The notes under the pieces were generated by a model. That model did no database searches and was not told where the DNA came from. It saw only the letters and a program-made list of their open reading frames with translations. Positions 25,048 to 37,156 of a DNA stretch of 64,000 nt are shown one piece after another. Origin of the DNA: JAMCRM01 sp035561075 (lineage in GTDB: Bacteria > Acidobacteriota > Terriglobia > Bryobacterales > Bryobacteraceae); the NCBI GenBank assembly GCA_035561075.1, contig DATMYF010000037.1, positions 1-64,000 of the forward strand, given 5' to 3'. The first letter of the stretch is position 1; every line of letters begins with the position of its first letter. The position numbers and the translations under genes were made by a program.

Positions 25048-25803
25048 CTACCATTCCAGGATCAGCCGTACGTTTTGCGCCTGCCGCTTGCTGGCCACAA
25101 ACTCGAGCCCGTTAGTTAAGGTGAGCAGCCAGCGGTTGCTGGTCAACGCGCTCATCTTCCGCACGTGATTGACGTTCACGATGGCGTTGCGATGGATGCG
25201 CTGGAATCCCGCGCCGCGCAGTTTCTCCTCGATTACGTGCAGCGGCTGAGTGGCAATGAAGCGCTGCCGCGCGGTGTGGATCCAGACCATCTCGTGCTCG
25301 GCCCGGAAAGCCAGTACCTCGTCGGCGTCGAGCAGGAAGTAGGTATTGCCCGCGCGGCCGGTGATCTTGCGCGGCACCTTCACCCCGGGCGCCTCGGGTA
25401 TCGCGGCCAGCCGCGCCACCGACTCGGCCACTTCGGCGCCCCTGCCTTCCAGCGCCCGCACGCGCTCGAGCGTCTTCACGAGACGCGCCGGATCCACTGG
25501 TTTCAGCAGGTAGTCGATGGCCCCGGCTTCGAACGCTTCGATGGCATGTTGGTCGTAGGCGGTTACAATCACGATTACCGGCAGCGGCCCGCCGGCCAGT
25601 CTCCGGACGACGTCGAAGCCGCCCATCCCGGGCATTTGCAGATCCAGGAACACCAGTTGGGGCTGCCGCCCGGCGATCTCCCGCAAGGCCTCCTCACCGC
25701 TCCCGGCCTCCGCCACCACTTCAATGTCGGGCTGGGCCTCCAGTTCTTCCCGCAGCACCTTCCTGGCAATGGGCTCGTCGTCCACGATCAGGGTGTGGAT
25801 CAT
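25048..25803 (-). CDS. LytTR-family response regulator
   Basis: 251 residues from ATG 25803 (MIHTLIVDDEPIARKVL). Receiver domain: acidic pair DDE, phospho-acceptor Asp in LVFLDLQMPGMGG (about residue 54), and Lys in YLLKPVDP. The C-terminal LytTR DNA-binding domain spans about residues 150-250 (EVLAFRAEHEMVWIHT, FQRIHRNAIVNVNHV). The ATG overlaps the kinase stop (ATGA), so the kinase at 25800-27608 is its partner. Targets cannot be read; members often control envelope genes. Confidence 0.92.
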   Translation of the reverse strand: MIHTLIVDDEPIARKVLREELEAQPDIEVVAEAGSGEEALREIAGRQPQLVFLDLQMPGMGGFDVVRRLAGGPLPVIVIVTAYDQHAIEAFEAGAIDYLLKPVDPARLVKTLERVRALEGRGAEVAESVARLAAIPEAPGVKVPRKITGRAGNTYFLLDADEVLAFRAEHEMVWIHTARQRFIATQPLHVIEEKLRGAGFQRIHRNAIVNVNHVRKMSALTSNRWLLTLTNGLEFVASKRQAQNVRLILEW

Positions 25804-27608
25804 TTGCCGCGTACCTCGGCCGCCGCGCGGTGCTCGAACGGCACGGAAAACTCCACCACCGTGCGATCGTCCTCGTGCCGCACCGTTACGTCCGCTTCCG
25901 GCCCGAAGCAAAGTTTCAACCGGCGCCGCACGTTGGCGAGTCCCAATCCGAAGCCGGAATGTGCCGCAACACGTCCGTGTGTTCCGGGAGTGTTCTCGAC
26001 CCGCACCGTCACGCTCTCGCCCGCGGCGTGAGCGCTCAGCCGCACACGGCCGAAGCCGGCGTGGGAGGCCACTCCGTACTTGACCGCGTTCTCCACCAGC
26101 GGCTGCACGGAGAGCACCGGGATCAGTGCCCGGCCTGCGTGTTCCTCCACCTCGATCTCGGTCTCCAGGCGCGCGCCCAACCGTAACTTCTCTACTTCAA
26201 GATATGCCCGAATGATCCGCACCTCTTCCGCGAGCGGGATGTAAGTGCTGTCGGAGCGCAGCAGGTAGCGGAAAATCTCCGCCAGGTTCAGCACCGTGGC
26301 GCGCGCTCCGGCGGCCTCCCTGGGGATGATTCCGTAAACCGTGTTGAGCGCATTGAAGAGGAAGTGCGGGTTGATCTGCGCCTGCAGCGCGCGCAGTTCC
26401 GCCTGCGCCACCAGGTGCTGCATCTCCGCGGCCCGAAAGTCTTCCACCTCTTCGGCGATGGCCGCCGCGGCGCGCCCCAGCAGCGCCAGCTCTTCGCTCA
26501 GGTAGCGCCGCCCGCCGCGCCTGCGCCCGAGTAGCAGTCTTCTCGCGCCGCCCTTTGAGAGCCGCACCGTCACTTCGGCTTCCACCCACTCCTCCCGCGC
26601 CGCGCCGGGCTCGTCGGCCACCAGTTCGTGCCGCTCGCTCTCCATGGCGCGCGCCAACTCGGCGACCGCCCACGGCAGGTACCCGGGTTCGCTGCTGATG
26701 CCGGGGTGGGCCCGCAACGTCGCCAGCAACTTCCCTCCGTCCGGCCGCCGGAAGACCACGCGCCCGAGCCATGCCTGCAAACCGTTGCGGAGCACCGCGA
26801 AGGCAATCAGCAATCCACCGAGGGCTACCAGCAACAGCGCCTGCGGCAGCGGGCTCGCGCCGTTGCCGTATACCGGCTCCAACCGGATCGCTGCCTGCAC
26901 GATCAGGAACGTCATCCCGGCCGCAAGCAGTGCGTTGGCCAGGAAACGCACAAATGCGTCCAGCAGGACGAACCGGTAATCCTGAAGCAGGATGAAGAGG
27001 GCCAGGGGGATGCCGGCGTGATGGAGTAATACCTCGGTGGACGAACCCAGGTGCTCGCCGCTGCCATGGAAATGCGCGAATGAGAGCGAGAACAGCGCCA
27101 GGCACATGGTTGCCAGCAGGCGCGAGGGTGCTATGCGGCTCCGCCCGCCATGGAAGGCGAGACTGGCAGCCGCGGCCAGGGTGAGCACGAAGAATCCTCC
27201 GGTGATCAGCCGCAGCCCCAACCTGTGCAGTTCCGGCACCGGGGAGACCACCTCCCAGGAGTGCACCCCCGCGGCCGCAAGCCCCAGGATGTAGCCCGCC
27301 ATTACCAGCCGTGGGCTGCGGCTCTCCAGTGACACATGTAGAAGGACCGCCGGCAGCAGGCTCAGCGCCGAGAAACTCAGTGACATCACCGCCGCCTGCC
27401 ATTCGGGAGCCCCTCCCAGCGTGAGCGCCAGCACCGACCCCGCATTCCAGAGCAGCGCCAGCGTCGCTGCGGCCACCGATAAGCCGCCCCGCCGCAGCGT
27501 GCTCCACCCGTACTGCCGCAACAGCAGCGCGATAAAAATGGCGAAAATCAGGGCGCCCGCGGAGTGGCCGATCGTATTGACCAGCACGGGCTCGTGAACG
27601 TTCGGCAT
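25800..27608 (-). CDS. LytS-type sensor histidine kinase
   Basis: 602 residues. About seven to eight membrane helices (residues 15-290) form the sensor. A linker domain comes next, then the His_kinase domain with phospho-acceptor QINPHFLFNALNTVYG (around residue 405), and the HATPase with N-box PLVENAVKYG and G-box GFGLGLANVRRRL. It phosphorylates the overlapping LytTR regulator. The sensor region is a multi-helix type seen in acidobacterial LytS-like kinases, and its signal is unknown. Divergent from secA. Confidence 0.9.
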   Translation of the reverse strand: MPNVHEPVLVNTIGHSAGALIFAIFIALLLRQYGWSTLRRGGLSVAAATLALLWNAGSVLALTLGGAPEWQAAVMSLSFSALSLLPAVLLHVSLESRSPRLVMAGYILGLAAAGVHSWEVVSPVPELHRLGLRLITGGFFVLTLAAAASLAFHGGRSRIAPSRLLATMCLALFSLSFAHFHGSGEHLGSSTEVLLHHAGIPLALFILLQDYRFVLLDAFVRFLANALLAAGMTFLIVQAAIRLEPVYGNGASPLPQALLLVALGGLLIAFAVLRNGLQAWLGRVVFRRPDGGKLLATLRAHPGISSEPGYLPWAVAELARAMESERHELVADEPGAAREEWVEAEVTVRLSKGGARRLLLGRRRGGRRYLSEELALLGRAAAAIAEEVEDFRAAEMQHLVAQAELRALQAQINPHFLFNALNTVYGIIPREAAGARATVLNLAEIFRYLLRSDSTYIPLAEEVRIIRAYLEVEKLRLGARLETEIEVEEHAGRALIPVLSVQPLVENAVKYGVASHAGFGRVRLSAHAAGESVTVRVENTPGTHGRVAAHSGFGLGLANVRRRLKLCFGPEADVTVRHEDDRTVVEFSVPFEHRAAAEVRGK

Positions 27609-27719
27609 GGCTACCGGCTACCATTTTGTCACGTGAACCGTGTGGTGGCCGCAAATACCGGCCGCCGCTGTCGCGAGCGCTCGCGCTAAAATGAAAGATG
27701 CGGGTTCCCCCTCAACAAT

Positions 27720-30515
<2,796 letters not shown>

Positions 30516-30554
30516 ACGGGGACTTTTTCCTTCCCGGGCGCGTCTACTGAACTC

Positions 30555-31526
30555 ATGAAGTATTGGATCGCGTTATTGTTTCCCGCTCTCGCCGCGGCTG
30601 CCATCTGGCCGGAGAGCGTGGGCCAGTGGCATCGTGTCTCCGCCGAGCCGGTTACCCTCTCGGACCGGCAACTCTGGGACGAGTACGGCTTCCAGGAGGC
30701 CGAAACTGCCCGCTTCGAGGGGCCGGGAAAGAAATTTACAGCCACCGCCTGGCGCCTCCAGGATTCCACCGCCGCCCTGGGTGCCTTCGAGTGGCAGCGT
30801 CCGGCCGATGCCAAGCCGTCGAAAGCTGCGGAGCTGGCGGTGAAGACCAAAGATGGCGTGCTGCTGGCCTCCGGCAACTACCTGATCGCGATCGACGGCG
30901 AGGGGCCATCCGGCCAGGAGTTGGCTGATTTGATTAAGCAGTTCCCGCGCATGTATCAGGCTCAACTCCCCGCGCTCCCGGGTTATATGCCCACGGAGAA
31001 CCTGGTCCCGAATTCGTCCCGGTATATTGTCGGTCCGGCCGGCCTCGCCCGCTTCGAGTCGCGGATCCCTCCATCGGTGGCCGCGTTCCACTACGGCGTC
31101 GAAGCCAGTTTGGCGGACTTTCGCGCTCCCGGCGGGGAAATGCGGCTCGTCCTTTTCTACTACCCGACACCCCAGATCGCCATCCAGCAGTACGATCTCT
31201 TCGCGAAACTGCCTGGTGCCGTGGCCAAGCGCAGCGGTCCCGTGATCGCGGTCGTGATGTCGCCGCCGAACGCCGATGCCGCCGAACACCTGCTCTCCCG
31301 GGTGCGGTATCAGGCGTCCATCACGATGAGCGAGTACGTGCCCACCCGACGGGACAATGTTGCGCACATGATCCTCACCATCTTTGAGCTGACTGGCATC
31401 CTGCTGGTTTTTTCGCTGGTGGCCGGGTTAGCTTTTGGTGGGCTCAGGGCCATTATGCGACGGCTCACGAAGAATCCAGACGGGGATGCAATGATCGTGC
31501 TCGATTTGAGTGGCCACAGGCAGTAG
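30555..31526 (+). CDS. DUF6599-type exported membrane protein
   Basis: 323 residues. Signal peptide MKYWIALLFPALAAAAIWP; the mature part resembles the uncharacterised acidobacterial DUF6599 family (SDRQLWDEYGFQEAETARF, GNYLIAIDGEG, YGVEASLADF, LVLFYYPTPQIAIQQYD). A membrane helix near residues 275-297 (LTIFELTGILLVFSLVAGLAF) and a short basic cytoplasmic tail end it. It starts 39 bp after secA on the same strand. Function unknown. Confidence 0.7.
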   Translation: MKYWIALLFPALAAAAIWPESVGQWHRVSAEPVTLSDRQLWDEYGFQEAETARFEGPGKKFTATAWRLQDSTAALGAFEWQRPADAKPSKAAELAVKTKDGVLLASGNYLIAIDGEGPSGQELADLIKQFPRMYQAQLPALPGYMPTENLVPNSSRYIVGPAGLARFESRIPPSVAAFHYGVEASLADFRAPGGEMRLVLFYYPTPQIAIQQYDLFAKLPGAVAKRSGPVIAVVMSPPNADAAEHLLSRVRYQASITMSEYVPTRRDNVAHMILTIFELTGILLVFSLVAGLAFGGLRAIMRRLTKNPDGDAMIVLDLSGHRQ

Positions 31527-31687
31527 TCCGTTTCCTAACCATCGGCTTTTCTGGTCCTTAGACTGGAACCATACGGCCCGAAAGAGCCTTTTTCCTCAGA
31601 TCCGGCAATCCTGTGGAAAAGCTGTGGATTTTGTAAGTCCATAATAAACAAAGGCTTACGGAAGAAAATTTCGCCCGCCTTTTTCTC

Positions 31688-31716
31688 TTGACTTGGATGC
31701 TGCGCGGAAATAAGAT
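31688..31716 (+). promoter_or_regulatory. Sigma-70-type promoter before the ABC transporter
   Basis: TTGACT (31688-31693), a 17-bp spacer and TAAGAT (31711-31716): one mismatch in the -35 and a good -10 at ideal spacing. The predicted transcript would start near 31723 and carry a leader of about 140 nt with a strong hairpin. The 13 bases TTTTCTCTTGACT recur at the TonB receptor promoter (48601-48613). Confidence 0.65.
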
Positions 31717-31798
31717 CCAACTACAAAGTTTTTGGCGGTCGCGATACCGTCGAAACTGATTCTCCCATCGAACATCACCCTGGTAGAACAGGGCGATC

Positions 31799-31826
31799 AA
31801 ATGCTCACCCTTCGGGGTGAGCATTT
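31799..31826 (+). terminator. 12-bp perfect hairpin with UUCG loop in the ABC leader
   Basis: AAATGCTCACCC and GGGTGAGCATTT pair perfectly around TTCG, giving the exceptionally stable C(UUCG)G tetraloop. A short T-rich tract (CTATTTTGTAG) follows. It lies between the promoter and ATG 31864, so it may work as an attenuator or leader terminator. It also argues that translation starts after it. Confidence 0.65.
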
Positions 31827-31863
31827 CTATTTTGTAGTAAACATTCGCTGTTACACTGGTTGT

Positions 31864-33696
31864 ATGCACCCGCCTGCGCCCAGGAGGCAACTCCCGGAGA
31901 CATCCTGGCGCAATCGGCTGGCCGCCTTACGCCACGTCCGGCCGCTTCTCGCGTTAGTCTGGGAAACCAGCCCAGCCCTCACCGTCGCTACTGCCGGCAT
32001 GCGTGTCGTGCGGGCGCTCATCCCGGTCGCCATGCTCTGGGTGGGGAAGCTTATCCTGGACGCCTTGGTGCCCTTCACCACGGCGGGAACCGGGGATGCC
32101 GGCCATATCTGGCGGCTGGTAATGCTGGAGTTGGCGCTCGCGGTCTTCTCCGACGTGCTGGGACGGACCAATACCCTGATCGACAGCCTGCTGGGCGACC
32201 GCTTTACCAATAACATCAGCGTGCGCCTGATGCGCCATGCGACCGAGCTTGACTTGGCCTCGTTCGAAGATCCGGTGTTCTACGACAAGCTCGAGCGCGC
32301 CAGGCGCCAGACCACCGGCAGACTGGGGCTCCTGGCTGCGCTTTTGAACCTCTGCCAGGACACCCTGAGCCTGGTCTCCCTCTCGGCCGCCCTGGTCGTC
32401 TTCTCCCCGTGGCTGATGGTGCTGCTGGTGGCTGCTGTGATCCCGGCATTCCTGGGAGAGACGCACTTTTCGACCCTGGCCTACTCGGTGCTGTACCGCT
32501 GGACGCCGCAGCGGCGCGAACTCGATTACCTGCGCCTGCTCGGCGCCAGTGTGCAGAGCGCCAAGGAAGTAAAGATCTTCGGACTGGGCGCTTATCTGGC
32601 TAATCGGTACCGTGAGGTTTCCGAACGCATCTACCAGGAAAATAAGGGGGTTGCAGTAAAGCGGGCGACCATTGGGTCGTTGCTCAACCTGGTCGCAACT
32701 GGTGGCTACTACGGCGGCTATGCGGTGGTTCTGGTCCGCACCATGGCGGGGGCGATCTCCATCGGGACCTTTACGTTTCTGACCGGATCTTTCTACAGGT
32801 CAAGAACTTACATCGAGCGCATCCTGCAGGCGCTGAACGACGTTTCGGACCAGGCGCTCTACCTGGGGGACCTGTTCGATTTTTTCGCCATGCAGCCGAG
32901 CATCGTCTCGGCGGCGGGAGCGCTGCCGGCGCCGCGGCCAATCCGGAGCGGGTTCGAGTTCCGCAATGTGAGCTTCGCGTATCCCGGCGCTTCGCGGCCG
33001 GTGCTCCGTGATGTCAATTTTCGCCTCGAACCGGCTCAAAAAGTAGCACTAATCGGCGAAAATGGAGCTGGAAAGACCACTTTAGTGAAGCTGCTGGCGC
33101 GGCTTTACGATCCTACAGGCGGCCAGGTGCTGCTGGACGGCGTCGATCTCCGGGAATACAGCGTGGAAGACCTTCGCAAAGAGATCGGTGTAATCTTCCA
33201 GGACTACATGCGTTATGAGATGTTAGCCAAAGAAAATATTGGCTTTGGGGAAATCGACGACATTCACGACGGCCGCCGCATCGAGAGCGCCGGCATGAAG
33301 AGCCTGGCGAGCGATGTGGTCGATCGGCTGCCGAATGGCTACGACCAGATGCTGGGCAGGCGCTTCGAAGGCGGCGTGGACCTCTCGGGCGGCGAATGGC
33401 AGAAATTCGCGCTGGCCCGGGCGTACATGCGCGACGCGCAACTGCTGATCCTGGACGAACCGACTGCCACACTGGACGCCCGGGCGGAGTACCAGGTTTT
33501 CCAGCGCTTCGCGGAACTGACGCGCGGCCGGATGGCGGTACTGATTTCCCATAGATTCTCCACTGTCCGGATGGCGGACGGAATTCTGGTGCTCGCCGAC
33601 GGACAGGTCCGGGAGCGTGGCACACACGATCAACTGGTAGCGCTCGGCGGCCGGTACGCCGAGCTTTTTGAACTTCAAGCGGCAGGTTACCGTTAA
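31864..33696 (+). CDS. ABC exporter, fused permease and ATPase
   Basis: About 610 residues from ATG 31864; the frame is open upstream but would include the leader hairpin. The N-terminal half has five to six membrane helices (MRVVRALIPVAMLWVGKLILDALV, LSLVSLSAALVVFSPWLMVLLVAA). The ATPase shows Walker A GENGAGKTT, Q-loop IFQDY, signature LSGGEWQKFALARA, Walker B LLILDEPTATLD and H-loop ISHRFST. LSGGEWQK is typical of a subfamily exporting peptides or lipid-like compounds; the substrate here is unknown. It lies 12 bp before rnj. Confidence 0.87.
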   Translation: MHPPAPRRQLPETSWRNRLAALRHVRPLLALVWETSPALTVATAGMRVVRALIPVAMLWVGKLILDALVPFTTAGTGDAGHIWRLVMLELALAVFSDVLGRTNTLIDSLLGDRFTNNISVRLMRHATELDLASFEDPVFYDKLERARRQTTGRLGLLAALLNLCQDTLSLVSLSAALVVFSPWLMVLLVAAVIPAFLGETHFSTLAYSVLYRWTPQRRELDYLRLLGASVQSAKEVKIFGLGAYLANRYREVSERIYQENKGVAVKRATIGSLLNLVATGGYYGGYAVVLVRTMAGAISIGTFTFLTGSFYRSRTYIERILQALNDVSDQALYLGDLFDFFAMQPSIVSAAGALPAPRPIRSGFEFRNVSFAYPGASRPVLRDVNFRLEPAQKVALIGENGAGKTTLVKLLARLYDPTGGQVLLDGVDLREYSVEDLRKEIGVIFQDYMRYEMLAKENIGFGEIDDIHDGRRIESAGMKSLASDVVDRLPNGYDQMLGRRFEGGVDLSGGEWQKFALARAYMRDAQLLILDEPTATLDARAEYQVFQRFAELTRGRMAVLISHRFSTVRMADGILVLADGQVRERGTHDQLVALGGRYAELFELQAAGYR

Positions 33697-33708
33697 AGAA
33701 GCATTTAG

Positions 33709-35379
33709 ATGAACGAAAAGAAATTACAAGTTATTCCATTAGGCGGTCTCGGGGAGTTCGGGATGAACATGACCGCCATCCGGTACGGCGATGACATAAT
33801 CGTCATCGATTCCGGCATGATGTTCCCCGGAGCGGAGTTGCTGGGCGTTGACGTGGTCATGCCCGACCTCACCTTTCTGAAAGAGCATGCGGAGCAAGTC
33901 CGGGCGTTGCTCCTGACGCACGGGCACGAGGATCATATCGGCGCGGTGCCGTATGTACTCTCGGAGCTGCCGGTTCCGGTCTACGGAACGGCTTTCACGA
34001 TGGCGCTTGTCGAGCGCCGGATGCGGGAATACGAGCTGGACCACGCGCCGGTTTTCCACATTATGAAGCCGGGCCAAACCGTGGAAATCGGCCCTTTCAA
34101 GGTGGAGCCGATCCACGTAACTCACTCCATCGTGAACGCGGTGTGCCTGGCCATCACTACGCCGTTGGGCGTCGTGATTCATACGGGGGATTTTAAGATC
34201 GACCCCACCCCCACGGACAATCAGCTTTTCGACCTGCATTCGCTGGCAGGGTATGGCAAGCGCGGCGTGCTGCTGCTGCTTTCCGATTCCACCAACTCCG
34301 ACCGGCCGGGCTACACCGAATCCGAGCGCGCGGTACGGCCCCGCATCGAGGAGCTGTTCGGGCGCGCTGATAAGCGGGTAATCGTCTCCTGTTTCAGCTC
34401 ATCCATCCATAGAATTCAACTGTTACTTGATGTTTCCCAGCAGTTCGGGCGGAAGGTGGCGATTGTCGGGCGGAGCCTGATCAACGTAACGGAGATCGCC
34501 CATTCCCTGGGGTTGCTGGAGATCCCGGACGGCATTCTGATGCGGCCGCAGGATGTCGCGGATGCGCCCCGCCACAAGGTGACGGTGATCATCACGGGCA
34601 CCCAGGGGGAGCCCATGTCGGCGCTGTCGCGGGTGGCTGTGGACAACCACAAGCACATCTCAATTGAGCAAGGTGACACGGTGGCGCTCAGCTCCCGCAT
34701 CATCCCGGGCAATGAGAAGGCCATCTACCGGATGATCGACCATATGGCGCGCCGGGGCGCGGATGTGCTCTACGGCAGCACGAATCCGCCGCTGCACGTA
34801 TCGGGGCACGGCAGCGCGGAGGAGCTGAAACTCATGCTGAACCTGGTGAGGCCGCGTTTCTTCATGCCCATCCACGGCGAGTTCCGGCAGCTGACGAAGC
34901 ACGCCCGGCTGGCGCAGCACCTGCGCTATGCCGGCCTTGAGGAGACGTTCATCATGGATTCGGGCGACGTCCTGGAACTGGACGCGCGCGGCGCCCGCAA
35001 GTCCGGCAAAGTAACGGTCGGGCGGGTGTGCATCGATTCGGGGTCGGTGGACGAAGTGGTGGAGGACGTGGTCATCAAGGACCGCCGCAGCCTGTCAGAG
35101 GACGGTATTGTCCTGCCGATCATCGCCATCAACCGCCATACCGGCCGGGTGGAGCACGTCCCGGAAATCGTCAGCCGCGGTTTTGCAGCGGGGGAGGACG
35201 GTTCCGAGTTCATGGCGATGGCCCGGCAGGTGGTAGCCCGGACGATTGAGGCCTCGAACGAAGATGAGAAAACCGACTGGGGCGTGGTGAAGGAAAAGGT
35301 CCGGTCGGACCTGAAGCGCTTCATCCATAAAGAGACCTCACGGCGGCCACTGATTATGCCGGTTGTGCTGGAAGTCTGA
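33709..35379 (+). CDS. rnj: Ribonuclease J
   Basis: 556 residues. The metallo-beta-lactamase signature LTHGHEDHIGA carries the zinc ligands near residues 73-79; further ligand motifs are THSIVNAV, HTGDFKID and PIHGEFRQL (beta-CASP region, with HVSGHGS). RNase J combines 5'-3' exonuclease and endonuclease activity in mRNA turnover and rRNA processing, filling the role of RNase E where that is absent. It is 12 bp from the ABC gene, so may be co-transcribed. Confidence 0.95.
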   Translation: MNEKKLQVIPLGGLGEFGMNMTAIRYGDDIIVIDSGMMFPGAELLGVDVVMPDLTFLKEHAEQVRALLLTHGHEDHIGAVPYVLSELPVPVYGTAFTMALVERRMREYELDHAPVFHIMKPGQTVEIGPFKVEPIHVTHSIVNAVCLAITTPLGVVIHTGDFKIDPTPTDNQLFDLHSLAGYGKRGVLLLLSDSTNSDRPGYTESERAVRPRIEELFGRADKRVIVSCFSSSIHRIQLLLDVSQQFGRKVAIVGRSLINVTEIAHSLGLLEIPDGILMRPQDVADAPRHKVTVIITGTQGEPMSALSRVAVDNHKHISIEQGDTVALSSRIIPGNEKAIYRMIDHMARRGADVLYGSTNPPLHVSGHGSAEELKLMLNLVRPRFFMPIHGEFRQLTKHARLAQHLRYAGLEETFIMDSGDVLELDARGARKSGKVTVGRVCIDSGSVDEVVEDVVIKDRRSLSEDGIVLPIIAINRHTGRVEHVPEIVSRGFAAGEDGSEFMAMARQVVARTIEASNEDEKTDWGVVKEKVRSDLKRFIHKETSRRPLIMPVVLEV

Positions 35380-35428
35380 AACCCGCCACTGGCAGGTAGA
35401 TTGCACGCGCCTTAGCGAGAGGAGTGCT

Positions 35429-35938
35429 ATGCCTGTCGATAAAGCAACGCTGGAGCGGGAGATTACCCAGTCGAACAAACCGGGCGACCCGGTAGTGGAG
35501 CACCTCCAAGAGGAGGTCTCGAACGCTTTCGTTTTGCACGCGAATTACAAGCACTACCACTGGCAGACGTTCGGGCCGCTGTTCCGGGACCTGCATAAGC
35601 TGTTCGATAAATTCGCCGGTGAGGTGCTGGCCACCACTGACGAGATAGCGGAACGGATTCGGATGATCGGGCAGGATCCCCCGGTCGGATTGAAGGGTTT
35701 TCAGGATCGCGCCAAGGTGCAGCCCACCTCCGGCGCCAAATCCATGCGCCAGATGGTGGAGGAAGCCAATGCCAATGCCATGCTGGTGATCAAAAACATG
35801 CGGGAGGCTATCCACGTGGCGGATGAGCACAACGATCCTGGCACGGCGGACGTTCTGACCAAGTTCGTGCAGATCCACGAGAGACACGAGTGGTTTCTGC
35901 GCGAAATCCTGAAAAAAGGGGACGGACTAGCGTCCTAA
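35429..35938 (+). CDS. dps: Dps/ferritin-like DNA-protection protein
   Basis: 169 residues from ATG 35429 with GAGAGGAG upstream. The ferroxidase-centre motif is intact: LHANYKHYHWQTFGPLFRDLH, then KFAGEVLATTDEIAERIR, giving the His, Asp and Glu that bind iron across the dimer interface. Dps assembles as a 12-mer that oxidises Fe(II) with peroxide and coats DNA. A hairpin follows. A gapped second copy of the central part of this gene lies at 36140-36342, relic of a duplication. Confidence 0.92.
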   Translation: MPVDKATLEREITQSNKPGDPVVEHLQEEVSNAFVLHANYKHYHWQTFGPLFRDLHKLFDKFAGEVLATTDEIAERIRMIGQDPPVGLKGFQDRAKVQPTSGAKSMRQMVEEANANAMLVIKNMREAIHVADEHNDPGTADVLTKFVQIHERHEWFLREILKKGDGLAS

Positions 35939-35952
35939 AGACTAAGACGGGG

Positions 35953-35975
35953 AAGGGGGCCGGAATCGGCCCCTT
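35953..35975 (+). terminator. Hairpin after dps
   Basis: AAGGGGGCCG and CGGCCCCTT pair with one bulged G around GAAT, 15 bp after the dps stop. No clear T-run follows, so termination would be weak or factor-assisted. Confidence 0.5.
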
Positions 35976-35994
35976 GCCCTAAGTTCTTACAGAT

Positions 35995-36138
35995 CTAAGA
36001 CATGTACATTCCGCCGTTCACGTCGAGCACGTGGCCGGTGATGTAGGCAGCCTGATCGCTGGCGAGAAAGTGCACGGCGGCGGCACTGGGGAGCGCGGCG
36101 GTCATGTCGGTTGCGATGAAGCCGGCGCCACGCGGCTA
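35995..36138 (-). pseudogene. fabG 3' fragment with internal deletion
   Basis: Reads as the last codons of fabG including its stop (HVLDVNGGMYMS) and is nearly identical to 36343-36432, two mismatches over the first 84 bp after the shared CAT. It then skips about 63 bp and matches the region near 36496-36543 before losing similarity. It has no start, Rossmann fold or active site. It belongs to the scrambled dps-fabG duplication. Confidence 0.85.
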
Positions 36139-36139
36139 G

Positions 36140-36342
36140 GGTTTTGCTCGTCCCGACGCACGTAGTTCCCTCTACCATTGGCAGACTTTCGGGCCGCTGT
36201 TGCGGGATCGTCAGCCGAGATAGCGGAACGGGTTCGGATGATCGGGCAGGACCCCCAGGATCGCGCGAAGGTGCAGCCCACCCTTGGCGCCAAATCGATT
36301 CGCCAGATGGTGGAGGAAGCCAATGCCAATGCCATGCTGGCT
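36140..36342 (+). pseudogene. dps internal fragment with deletions
   Basis: Matches the middle of dps (about 35554-35787): TACCATTGGCAGACTTTCGG begins the clear similarity, followed by a gap of some 45 bp, the EIAER.RMIGQDP block, another gap of some 22 bp, then the block ending in NANAML. Start and end of the gene are missing. It abuts the stop codon of the intact fabG at 36343, as if a tandem copy collapsed. Confidence 0.85.
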
Positions 36343-37080
36343 CTAAGACATGTACATTCCGCCGTTCACGTCGAGCACGTGGCCGGTGATGTAGGCAGCC
36401 TGATCACTGGCGAGAAACTGCACGGCGGCGGCAATATCTTCCGGGGAACCCATGCGCTTCAAGGGAATACCGGACAGCATGCGGTCCTTCACTTCCTGGG
36501 GGAGCGCGGCGGTCATGTCGGTGGCGATGAAGCCGGGCGCCACGGCATTCACCGTGATATTGCGGCCGCCCATCTCCTGTGCCAGGGCTTTGGTCAGCCC
36601 GATGATCCCCGCCTTCGACGACACGTAATTCGCCTGCCCGGGGTTGCCGGCGCGACCCACCACAGAAGAAATATTGATGATCCGCCCCCAGCGTTCCTTC
36701 ATCATTCCGGGGAGCACCTGCTGGGAGGCGTGGAATGCACCGGTGAGATTGATCTGGAGCACCAGATTCCAGTCCTCAGGCTTCATCCGTACCGCCAGGC
36801 CATCGCGCGTGATGCCGGCGTTGTTAACCAGGATGTCGATGTGGCCGAATTCTTTGATAGCCGCGGCGAAGGAATCCTTGATGGAGGGCAGGGAGCAGAG
36901 GTTCAGGTCGACAGTGATCGCCTTCCGGCCGAGGGTGCGGATCTCGGCCGCCACCTGCTCGTTGAGTTCCAGTTCGGGTGAGGCGACAACGATGTCGTTA
37001 CCATCCCTGGCGAGCGCCAACGCGGTGGCCCGGCCGATGCCTCGGCTGGATCCGGTGACCAATGCGGTTCGATTAGCCAT
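36343..37080 (-). CDS. fabG: 3-oxoacyl-ACP reductase
   Basis: 245 residues, the normal FabG length. Rossmann motif TGSSRGIGRA at the N-terminus, NNAG near residue 87, catalytic Ser (NISSVVGRAG), YxxxK (YVSSKAG) and the C-terminal ITGHVLDVNGGM. It uses NADPH to reduce beta-ketoacyl-ACP in fatty-acid elongation. AAGGAG precedes the ATG. No other fab gene is nearby, so another short-chain reductase role remains possible, but the sequence is close to classical FabG. Confidence 0.92.
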   Translation of the reverse strand: MANRTALVTGSSRGIGRATALALARDGNDIVVASPELELNEQVAAEIRTLGRKAITVDLNLCSLPSIKDSFAAAIKEFGHIDILVNNAGITRDGLAVRMKPEDWNLVLQINLTGAFHASQQVLPGMMKERWGRIINISSVVGRAGNPGQANYVSSKAGIIGLTKALAQEMGGRNITVNAVAPGFIATDMTAALPQEVKDRMLSGIPLKRMGSPEDIAAAVQFLASDQAAYITGHVLDVNGGMYMS

Positions 37081-37156
37081 GATTCTCCTTGTTTTTGACG
37101 GTAATACTCAATCATAACTGCGCAACGGGCCGCGATCCACGGTAAAAAAGGAAGGA

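Noticed and set aside
35995..36342. A small gene between dps and fabG
   Set aside because: The apparent reading frames are fragments of the two neighbouring genes, explained by duplication and deletion.
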